From Anopheles merus (taxonomy: Eukaryota > Arthropoda > Insecta > Diptera > Culicidae), in contig NC_054082.1 in the NCBI RefSeq assembly GCF_017562075.2, positions 5,737,550 through 5,801,549 on the forward strand: a DNA stretch of 64,000 bases, in the 5' to 3' direction. Shown piece by piece: positions 45,127 through 57,100 of this stretch. Position 1 is the stretch's first letter, and each line of letters starts with the position of its first letter. The notes under the pieces are model-generated. The model was not told where the DNA came from. It made no database searches and saw only the letters and a program-made list of their open reading frames with translations. The position numbers and the translations under genes are program-made.

Positions 45127-48100
45127 TCATCGCCAGCCGCCCGTGTCCAGGCTGCGGGTCAGTCCACACTCCACCGAGGAGTCGAGCTCGTGGGGCGTCG
45201 GATCGGAGTAGAAGGACGGTCGGGACAGCATCAGCGAATGCTCGTCGGCCAGCATTGCGAACTCGCTGTAGCTCGGCTGGCATCCCTTGCCACTGCCGCC
45301 AGTCCAGTAGCCACCGGTCCGCGCGTTGTGCTGCGAACGAAAGCGAAAACGAACCGTGCGTGAGTGGGATAGTTATGTTAATTCAACACCCACGTCCCCC
45401 CCCCCTCCCCCAAAACCCAGCATGATGTGGTTCTGCCACGTGAGTCCACGTGGAATGTCTATTGCCAGCACCTCCCACGTCATCGACACGCGGACCAACG
45501 TCGGAGCGTGTGAATCGGATGGTCCGAAGAAAGAAAAAACCGGTAAAAAACGACTTCAATCAAAGTCCACTTGAGCTGAGAAGTGGCGAAGAGAAATTAA
45601 CACACAAATTGAAACTGGTTTCTTTCATCTTTGTTTCGGTTTCGGTGGGATGGAATTTGCACAGGCGAGGCTCGTTTAAGAACTGTGGGGATTCACACTG
45701 CGAAGAAACTTCAGTCTAACGAGGTTTTAAAGCACTGCTGAAGCTGTGCTTTATCGAAATAGAATGACATAATCATACTTTTACGCTGATCTGAAATTGT
45801 TAAACGCCTGAATGTATGCAAAATATCTGTTAAATACATTTTATTCTTTCTTATCTTCTTAAGATCCAGGATAAGGAGCTTGTGGATCTCTTTTACCACT
45901 AGACTCACGTTGCCATTGAAGTCCTTAACACGTGTCATCGATAAATGGATTATATAAGGAAGAGACAAAATTGCGTTGCATACATTTAGGCGCGCGAACA
46001 TTAAACACGGACGAACGTTGAGCTAATCGCAGTTATATCGCAAATATTGCAATTGGTAAAGATATGAAAGATGCGTTTGAGTGAGTCTAGGTTGGGTATG
46101 ACAGTTTCAGCACAAACTCAATCAAACTACCTAGAGCTAGAAAGCTGCTATTCTCGCTCTTCACTAACTATGTGCAAACAGCTCGTAACGTCCAGTTCCG
46201 AGTACTTTGTGTTTGTTGTTTCATCTGCTGCGATTGCTTCATTTTGCACCCGTTCTTGGCCGATGGAATGGTACGGTACCTCAGGGCTCCCGTATCGATG
46301 CGAGTTCGATCATCTTGCGAACCCACGGGCACCCACGTCCGACACGGAGAAAACAACCAGCTGCCGAGTTGTGAGATTAGCAACTGTAGAAACATTTGCA
46401 TCAACAACCCACAGCACAGCGGTGAGTTCGAAGAACTTTAATGAACCGTGCAAAAACGTCATAAAAGTGGAGGTGAACAAAAACAAAAACACGTGAACCA
46501 GGAAGAGCCTGGTGTGTCGTATTAGCTCAATCAAATGCCGTCAGCGTGTCTTTCGGAGTGTTTAGCTATCACACACTTGCGCAGCAGATAGCGTAGGATA
46601 AACAAAATGAGAAAATAAAACCACACACACACTTACCTCTTTTCCGCCACCCTTGCGATGGATTCCCAGCAGACCGCTCACCGATGGTCCTGTTTTGCTT
46701 CCTGTCGCTGACGTGTGCTTTGCCGTGTTGTTGTGATAGTTGCCGTTGTTGTTGGCGGTGTTGTTGCCACTGCTGAGCCGATTGTAGAAGCGGGTCGTTG
46801 CCGTCGTAGCCAGGCCGGAGCCACCGGCAATTACCCCGCTCGTGCCGGGACCGGCTGCACCCGCACCGGCGCCCGTGCCACCGCCCGTCGAACGCAGCAG
46901 GGATGCTGTGCGCAGCGAAGCCCATGGATGAAAGTAAAACAAAAGCAAAACAAACAAAAACAAAAAAAGAGCAATCGAAGGAAAAAAGGAAGAGCGCAAT
47001 CAGTTACAGTCGTTGTGCTGGTGGTGCTGGTCGATTGATTTTGTGCACGGTGGAGCGAGTTAACGAGCGGAAGGAGAGGAAGTTGCTAGCGTTCGTGCCC
47101 GAAAGGCTTCTTTGAACTAGTTCCTCGAAACCCTTGAGGAAAGTGGCTGGGAAGAGTTTAATCTGTGGCGTCTGATAATAGTGCCACTGTGTAGTTGTTG
47201 GGCCGTTGGGCATGAAACGTAGCATTAAAGTAGCACGAGAGCGAGTTTCCTAGAATCTTTGGGGATGACATACCAACATAAGGGCTGTTGCGAGGTCGTT
47301 GAAAGAGCGTTGAACACTTAGCTTACCCGGCCGAAATGGGATGTTAATTATATTGCTCGAGCAAATTGCCCTCAATAGATACAATATGTAAATTGCATTA
47401 GTTATGTGGAGAATCGAATTCCAGTCAACACATTAGCCCGATCATAAATTAATCGAGAATTAATGCTCCCGCAAGCGCTGATCCTTGATATCAAAACAAT
47501 CCCGTGGCTTCACAAACAAATGTACTGCAAACTGTGCACGGGACTTATCGCGCAACACTGAGTTGAATTGAAGCATAATAGAATCAATGCCAAAGCTAAT
47601 GTTGTGACACATTCTATCACAAATTGGTGGTCTTGTTTTTAGTGTGCTAATCCATTGCTAATTCCAACCACGATTGCATTTATGCCACACTGTGGCTGCT
47701 GTCTGCCAACAGCATTGCAATCACGCACATACACCGACTGGCTGTGCTCCATTGCCATCATTGGAGACCAGTCCAGCAAGGACGTGAATGGAGACGCCCA
47801 GTAGCTCACGAGCGCACACGCGTTGTGGTGTGCACGGTTTTGCGGGACGATTTTGGGTTATGCCGAAGTGTGTACCTGTCGGTTGTAGCAGGGCAATGGT
47901 ACCGTTTTGGTTGAGATGGTTCATCGTTATGCTCCGATGGTCCGCTACCAGCAGCTCATCCTTATTGTCCCGGCCGGTCAGACGGTCCGAGTGCGGTCCA
48001 ATGATTCCCGAGACGGCATCTGCAACGAGAACGGGCGTTTGATAGGATGCATCACAGTGCCGCCCGTGGTGCGGCAAGGAACGGGGATCTCGCTAATACT

Positions 48101-51100
48101 ATACTTGTTGAGGGGGGAGTGATACAATCTACTATACAATATCGGTCTAAATGCAAATGCAAATCATCCCACGGTGAATAATTCGAACTGATTTGATTAG
48201 TGGATGCAGATTTGGGTAAATATTCACGAGCTACTCTAGTTTGTGTCGCTAGTCGGGTGGATGCTAAGAGACGAGGAACAAAAGGAAAGGAAAAAGGACA
48301 CCATGCATACCATGCGTATACTATTCTACTTCGTAGGCAAGCTCGATTGATTAGTCGGAATAGGGTGGTGGAAGAGAGTGAAGCTCAATCACTAGAGAGA
48401 GAGAGAGGCAGAGAGTGGCACGGATAGTTCCGCATAGGATAGGCTAGTTAATGAACTGGAACTATCGATTAGGTTTATCACTAATACACACTTAATGCCG
48501 TTTAAAACATGAAAACTGCAATCAATTTAGTAAAAGCGGAATTAATCTATTAATTACACAGGAGCGTTTTGTCGCACGCTTTCGTTTCGCACTTTGCTGA
48601 CTTCCAGGCGCCGATAGAACGCCTAAAGTTATACAATTTGTCTTTCAATTTATGTGCGTACTTTGATTAGCAATCGTCGATGGAAATGTTTGTAAGTTTC
48701 CCATGAACCGTCCAAAGAAATTGTCCTGGCAATATGTGGTCCTGATAACCCTGGGAAGTAGCAGTATTTTCATCCATAATTCGTTGAACCGGTTTTAGCT
48801 TTCGTTTCAAGGTGAAATCAAATTGCACCGTCCGCAGCGATGAGTGTGTGTACAGTTGTAGAAAGCTGCAATTATTATTGGGAACGTCTGCTCATACATA
48901 CACGAGATGATAGGCGAGTTCGAAGGATCTAATATCCAGTTCTTAGTCGGCGGCAAACAACATCCTCGTGCGGAACATTCTTCATGCAATTTTCTAACCA
49001 TTTCCGTCGCAGTAGAAAGCAAGCACACTACCATAGTAACAACAAACTAAATGAGATGTTTTTCAAGAATACTCATGCAAAACCGAAGGTTCATTTTTTG
49101 ATCCCATCGCTGCTGGCATCTCAACCTTTTTCCAAGAAAAGGAATTATAGTCAGAACATACACACACAGTTTCCAAAAACTCGGACGGGAGCCGTGGCCC
49201 CGCCCCTTTCGACGTGGGAATTCTAGGGTCTGTTCTATGGGGAAGCATAGCACGTGCACTCGCATGCAGTCCCACCACCACCCGTATACGTACCTGTGGA
49301 GCGTCGCTGGGCTGCATTGGGTGTTTGGGCGCCACCGAGCGTGTTGCGGCGTCGACAGGGTAGCCGACATTTCATCGCGTACGACCCGTACACTAGCGGG
49401 TTCATGCACGAGTTCGAGACGGCCATCAAAAACAACCCGTCCTGGACGGCGACGTCCACCTTGGCGGCGCTTTCCCGGTCGAACATGTACCTGGAACGAA
49501 CGAGCGCCGTAAGTTTTCCGTTAACACATGCTCCCGTTATCACGGGACAAGCTCAACCCTAACCAATGTACCTACCAGAGGGTCATCACGACGTACGGCG
49601 TCCAGCACCAAACGAACACGACCACAATCGTGATGGTAAGGCGCAAGGTGCGCTGCCGGGCGCGTTCGATGTGCGTTAGGTCGTTACATCGCAGCCGCAT
49701 CGTTCCGGTGGAGTTGGAATCGCTCGTCTCTGTTTGCAACGGGTGGAACCGGAAATGGGGTAATTAACTTCACGAAACTCTTAAATGGCGTTTTATGGCG
49801 TACATGGTGTTTCTAAGATTTCAACATTGCATATCTTTAGGCGCAGTATTTTGAAAACTGTGGGTAAGCAGCACAAACGCCTAAAGTTATGCAAATGTAA
49901 ATCAAATTAACTTTTTATTATTATTATTAAGCGACTTTCGTTGCCCTTCTGCTGTAAGCAATAAATAAACATGTTGTTTACTAAATTATTTACAATATTC
50001 GCCATGTGTGAATAAAGAGCAACATGAATGGAATAGAATTTGCCGCTTAAATATCCAAAAAGATTAGGGCAGCAATTGAAACGAGCTAATTGAATGAGCT
50101 TTTGTACTGTAACATGAAGCTCTCACAATACGGAGGCACTACAGCGCTCACACGTGTAGATAATACAGTTTATCCATGTAAGTGTGTATGTGTTCTTCGT
50201 TCCACCAGTGCAACCACTCGTAAACTTGACGCTCTTCACCGTTAGGTACGTTCGTGGTTTGAAGCACTCTTGAACCCGTGGTCGAGTTTCACCCACGCCG
50301 CAGTGTTGGCATGAGCTACTCGCATGAGCTAATCGTACAGAGGGGGCCCGGTGCAAAAAAAAAAAACAACAGAAATTGAAAACAGTGCGTGCTACCGCTC
50401 GCGCTTTGAAAGCAAATTGGAATGTGAGCGTTTTACACAGTACGGGCCCGTTAACGACTTACCCTTCTCCCGCGACCGGTTGGAGATTTCGCACAGGATC
50501 ACAGTGTAGGCGCCACTGATGATCATCAGCGGCAGGAAGTACATGGCTATCACGCAGAACAGGTTGTAGGCCGTCTCGAGCCCTGGCGTAGCGAAGAAGC
50601 CGAAGGTGACGCACTGCGTAAACCCCGGCACCTGTGGATGTTGCTGCACGCGGAAAATGATACTCTGAAAGGGGCGAGAAGAGATAGAGTGATGCAGAGA
50701 GCTGAACAAGCGGGAAACTGCGGCGAAACCCATCCGTGGGATGTGAAAGTGTGGGACAATTAGCTACTCGAAACGCAAGCGAAAGGATGTACTGCGGGTG
50801 ACGCGTACGGTGATGGTTTAGGATGAAAATAAAACCAAAGTGAAACAGGACAGCAGCCCAACCTGGTGCTCGTTCAACACAAAGCAGACAATGTTCATTT
50901 GCTTCGCTTTGCGGAAATGGTAAGCATCGAGGTGCAATGGAAGGGGCAGCAGCACGTACGAAATTCGGCACGACCTAAAATCTTATCCCGCTCCTTGATG
51001 ATGAAGCACTTTCTGTCTGTTTCTCTGTCCTTCTCTCATTTGTTGCAAATGCGATGCTGACCCATTGGGCGTCTCGTGTTTGTACGCAGCAGCAAATGTA

Positions 51101-54100
51101 CGCAGCGCACGAAAATCCACCACGACCAGGAGGACGTTAATTCACAGAACACTCAACATTGTGGCCGGTGACAGAAGGATACATTCGTGCGGGATATTCA
51201 TTTATATTCGTCTGTCGCTTCATGCCAGTCGTACGCGTCTTGCTCTCGATGGCCAGTCAACAAGGGATTTTGGGCGGCCGACGTGTTCGGTTCGGAATGG
51301 GGACTACGGGAACGTCATTGTATTAGACGTTGTAGCGTAGTGTATACTTGGTGGAAAACAGAGAGCCCCATTAGCAATGGGACACAGCATAAGCTCTAAT
51401 AATAACGGGTATCTTTGCCCCGTGGCATCGGCGTAGCGGGGCAAAAGCAGTTCAATTTTGCGCAACGGCCCTTGCAAGACCGGCTGGCTGTGCGTACTGA
51501 AAAAAAAGTATTGCGATGCCGGTACCGCTTGCACACGCCATACACACTAAGCCAGCCTGTCAGAGAGCTTGCGGTTTTTGGGAGCAAGTTTTATTTCCAT
51601 CTTATTCCCATTTGCAGAGGAAAAACGATCCCTTTTTTCGGGGACTCCAGCGCACTACAACTGTGCCGGGGCTTGTTGGTCAGATAACTTTGTTTCTGCC
51701 GAACGGTTGAATACACTATTGAGGTAATGAGTTTAATAAATTGGCATTGGGAAAGTTTTTTAATTACCTGGTCAGGCCACGACCGAGGGACAAGACACAG
51801 TGGGAAAGCTCGTTTTATGACTCGTCCGAAGCTTTCGCCATGTCCGAGCGAAGTTTAATTGGATTGCTCGTGCGGGATTTTTCTCGCTGCAGGTTTGTTT
51901 TGTTTTTAATGAGACGGCTGTAGTGTTGGTTTTTACTTTAGCGACAGACACCCATTAACCATGTTTTTTTTGCGCATTTGAAGGATGTGTATTTCAAGAA
52001 GGGAACAGCCGGAGATAAATCATCATGGTTGGTAGACAGGCACACTGCCGAACGAGCAAATGAAATTAATCGCGTGAAGTTCAAATTCGTTCCCTGTCAA
52101 ACTTTCCCTAATGCACGCTAAGGTGTTCAAATTGCCGATTCAAATTTGCTGTAAATGTCATGTACAATCAAATCATTATTCCGCTTTGACGTCCTTGACT
52201 CGTGTGGAGTTCACCGAATGTGTCAATAAAAAAAGGAGATAAACACATATTTTCCCGAAACGGCGATTGATTGATTGCGCAAAGCATTTATTGCGTGTGA
52301 AGTGACAGATGTGTACGTGCGAAACAGAAGTTCGACCGAATCCAGAATAGAAATACAGCAACAGGTGTAATAATAGCTGCAGGGAGCTGCTTAAAGTGAG
52401 TCTGTAAGCAGTAAGCTTTATCCTCATTCGGTTTGAGACGAGGAGAATGAAAAAAATAATAATAAAGAGCGCCTGTTTTCAACGAACTGTCGAGTGTGAC
52501 GAGCAAAGCGATTGAACTTTGGAATAGCACAGCCGGGGACGAGGGAAGAAGTCAAATAATCTGCACAATCTCGTTACAAACTCGCTGAAAGGGAAATGAT
52601 AAAGGCTCGTCGCTGTCGCTGTTGTTGTCATTTTAAAGTCCTTGCCTTACAATAAATGAATTCGCATCCTTTTCAATGGGAATGGCTCGGGGATGGTTCG
52701 AGTGTGTGTGTGCAGCCGACCTACCTGTGGCATCGCGTTGACGAACGCGATGAACCAAGCGCCTCCGAGCATAATTTTGCCCCGCTTCCGGGCGGCCGAC
52801 ACGCGCAACGGATATATCACAGCAAAGCAGCGGTCGAGCGACACGCACACCAGCACGTTCGAGCTCAGATACAGACAGAAGGCGCGCATAAACAGGAACA
52901 CCTTGCACGCGACGTTCCCGGCGTGCCACTGCACCGTGATGCGCCATCCCACCTGGAAGAGTCGGAAGAGGGGGAAAAAAATGAAGCAAATTATAGACAC
53001 ACACATACACACAATGGGTACTGTAACGAGGAGAAATGATTTTGCGTGAGTGGAGTGTAGAAAAAGAGGGCAAGAGATGAAGCGGGTTTGGATGGGAAAG
53101 GAGATGCAAAGTGAAGCTGTAAGAGCAGAAAAGTAACACCGATCCGTCGTAGAAGCACGTCCCTTGCGAAAGGGCACATGGCCGCGAGGTCAAGGATCAT
53201 TTCGGAAAGGACATTTCGATTGTTCACACTTTTTTTTTACATTTTGCCCCGTCAATTCAGTAGGGTAAACACATTAGTAAACCTAATGCAGAGACACTGA
53301 ATTACAAGTGGTTTTGTGATCGTGGAAAATCATCATCGCCAAGCGAAGCGTAACGTTCGTGAGTGGAATCGTGTAGCTCAATTTAATAGTTATTGACATT
53401 CTTTTTTTTTAGATTAAATTATGTTGTCTTGTCGTTGCAAATCAAAAAGTAAAAGGAAATAAGGTAAAGCAGCAACTGTTCTGAGCAGCTGAATGCAATT
53501 GGGGAAATGGCAGGATGTTCCCGCCACTGATGATTGATTGTGAAAGGGAAAATAGTTTGCATCGACTAGACGAGGCAGCACTTCCGTAGGGATGGTTTCC
53601 GATTCCGATGGCAATGGCTGCAGCTGCACCATTGCAAGACGCGAATGGAATCGTACTGCCGTGACATTTTACCCGTCTGCAAATGTTTGACAAGGAAATG
53701 CAATTTCAGTTCGCCCTGTGCATCCGCTGGGTTGTAAAATGAAAAGCGACAATCAGACCATGTGTTTTGCCAACAAACGAGTTGCTCATGGGGTATGAAT
53801 TCCTGGATCTTCAGAGTGGGTGTGTCGTGTGTATCGTTGGAGGAAAATAATATATTACATTATGTGCACGGGAAGATACCCTTCTTTGTGTTAACATGAA
53901 CATGTGATGCAGCAATCCACCCACAAATTACGCTTACGTAGGTAGACAAACATTCGACATTCGCTTGTGCAATTACCATGCCTCTAGGCTCCAACAAACA
54001 TCAGAGGAATGATGAATGGCGACGTCACTGCCGGACCGAGATGATGTGCTGATACAATATTAATTTATTTATAGCATAACCAATGACGGTGGCTGCTTCC

Positions 54101-57100
54101 TGTCCGTTGAGTTTTCGTGGAAAATCGATTCTACCATTAGGCGCCGTACAAGCTTCGGGATGGTTCGGGACACTACACTACTTAGTAAATGAATTTCTCC
54201 ATTGGAAAACTCATTTACTAACAGATGATGTTGATAGTGGAAACGTGAACATAATAACAAAAATAATCTCGGTAGAGCGGTGCGTTGAGTGAAACTAAAC
54301 TTATTTCTATCGTAACAAATATGCAAAAGCAAACAAATACTTTCCCAAGCGCACGAAGCTTTTTGCGCACACAAAAAGGAAACATGCGTTTGCATTTTAA
54401 TGTGCGAATCGTGTTTCCATACATCGACCGTGTTTCCACCTCGCACATACACACACACACGCTACACGGTACGGTTAATTTAATGCGAAAAGCACGTACC
54501 CGTGGTTATGCCACATTCAATCAAGGGGTTTTACCCGCTCTCGCGTGATTGGTGGTTTCGCTTTGCCCAAGCCCCACTGAAAACTTTCACTTACCTCCAG
54601 TGGAATCATGATGAACGCAACCATCAGATCGGCCACCGCCAGATGGCAGATCATGAGGCTGACGCGGGACCGACGGTGGCGCCTGGAGCGGAACAGTGTT
54701 ATGACAACCGACAGATTGCCGCCGGCCGCTATCACAAATAGGACGCAGTACACGATGATGACGGCCACGGTGGAGTCGGTGTGCCCTGCGAACGAGAAGA
54801 TGCAGTGTGGGGTTCAGTTGTGGTGGCGTGTTTTGGCGTGCCCCGTTGCGGGGGAAAACTCTGCTGCAACTTGAAATGTAAGCGCCACCGAGCGCAACAA
54901 GCTATCGCGCCAGGCAGTGCCAGGGAAAGGGGTAGATCGGTTACAGCGTAGGACAATGTTGTCGCAGCGAAGGGTAGGGTCGGATGGGGGGGTTAGAATG
55001 TTTACTCCGTCTCACAGTCTGAAGTATGTGTTTGCTGTTTGCTCGTCTTAAATATCTATCTCAAACCGTTGTCGGGCAATCTAGGCAGGAAAGAAAAAGC
55101 CTTGGGGAACTTCTGGAAAGATGGGTCGGATTAAGCAAAGACATAAGCGGCTCACACGATCCGGTGCTTATGGTGTGTTGGCAAAGCCAATGGCAAGTCT
55201 TGCAACAGCTTATGAACTGTGGATTCGAAAGAGCTGTGTGATAAATCAGATTATGTAGTTTTTTTTCAGGAGCAAGAACATTTTCATTAATAGTGTGTAT
55301 GATGACTTCCAATAGTTGAAAGTGCCTGAAAGTATGCAATTTCCGTTACAAATCTTGTCGGTTAAAGACAGTTATCGTATGTCCCGTATTGGCATCGTTG
55401 TGCCCTTTGCATGTATTTCACGCCTTGCTGAATAACCTTTCCTGACCGCAAGTGGCTTTTCCAACTGTAAGGCACATGCTGGAACAAAGCCATGTTTGTT
55501 CTGGATGATTTGTTATCCCCCACCGACCCTCTGTTGTGTAACTAATCGTACCTGAAAACGATCTGCTCGGCTCGGAGCGTAAAATTATGCCTTTGTAAAT
55601 AACCTGTATCGTTGAGGAGCTATTAGCCCTGAATGCATTTAATTGACTCTCTTCAGTTCTTGTCAATCGTTTTGTTATGTTTTAGATCAGGTTACACGAA
55701 CAAGGCAAAGCGAAAGAGGAGTTAGTGTTTACCATTTTATCCAAAAACACTGCTCAAAATATGCTGAGAAACACGACATGTGTGTATGGGTGTGCAGTCG
55801 ATTGGAACAGCAATAAAACAACAGAAGTCAATCAGTGTGCAATAACGTTGATATGATCGATAAACTCATACAAACATGGTTTGCGCCATTTCTGTAGCAT
55901 CAACTTTGGTTCGGCAAAAAGCAGCAAACTTGATACTGAGCCCTCTAACGAGATAAGATGAGAAAAATGCCTGCCGCTGGGTATGTTATTTTCCAGCACC
56001 AGCATACTTTAGCCCCAATTGATTGTGAGCGCACTTTAGCCTCAATTGATGTTTTTCTTACCTGAAATAATATGCTTGATTCAATGGCAACCGTGCGGCT
56101 GTTTAAACCACTTTACCGGGAATTTCAGCATATTTCGATCGCCTCGCCATAGAAACGTTCAATGGTCGTTGGCCACCTTGGCGACGCTATCAATCGAGAG
56201 GAATGTTTGATTTAGCGGTTCGCTTCCCTGTACTCTGGCGGACGTGTTTGGTGGCGTTCTAATATGTGTCTGATTCACGATAATCATTTCCAATTGCTTC
56301 GCATTACTTGCAATTTTTCCATTCCTTGCGCCATCGAACATTGTTTCCTTCTCGGTACGATCTAGGAGATACACGATAAGTGTTCCGCTGAAAACAAACC
56401 TCGCCGTACTGACAGGTGTGTGTCGGTGTGCCTTGTTAAAAGTGTCAAACAAGGTGTCACAAAACAAAGCCACCGTAGCGTGGTAAGTCTTTTGTGCTGC
56501 GGATTGCATACTGCTTGGAGAAAAGACGGGCGCCTTACGGTATGCAATGTGCATGGCAATAGTATCTAGATGGGATGTTGTTTTTTTTCACAGTTTGCTC
56601 GTCACTTTTATCAAAACTGTCAGCTGGAGTGATTTTCCGGTTTGATTTGCCGATTGGGATCTTTTTTATTGGTTTTTATAAATAACAGTATTAAACGTGG
56701 CATACACAACACCGTTCACTGGACAGGTGACACTGTTCGCACTCTTTGGCGGAGCTGCGTCGCAGGATTTTCTATGGGAAGAACGTAATTTATTTTTATT
56801 TATAAGATTGCGGAACGATAATGGATCGTGACTGCGGAATAATGCTTGGTGCGTGCCGGATGTGCCTGAACTACGAACGGAAGGAATGACGTCATACGTC
56901 ACCCGCAAAAGCTAGGGCGGAATAGTCTAGCGGTGCCACGTTTGATTCGTAGCCAGTTACAGCATTCTGCGTGGGCAAACCGAATGTTAGGAAACAGCTA
57001 AACAGTAAGAGAGCTATCATCACACCTGTTTGTGTGCTTGCCGAAACATCGCTTCATCACTTGAAGTTTTTCAGATGGTAAGATTTTTTGTTTGATACAC

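Noticed and set aside
44945..45363. Plus-strand 135-codon frame over the last receptor exon
   Set aside because: The minus strand gives a phase-0 exon of the GPCR ending in a stop, with better acceptor signals.
46071..46496. 141-codon plus-strand frame in a receptor intron
   Set aside because: It is Ser/Thr-rich with no bias. The opposite strand offers a better-supported candidate exon.
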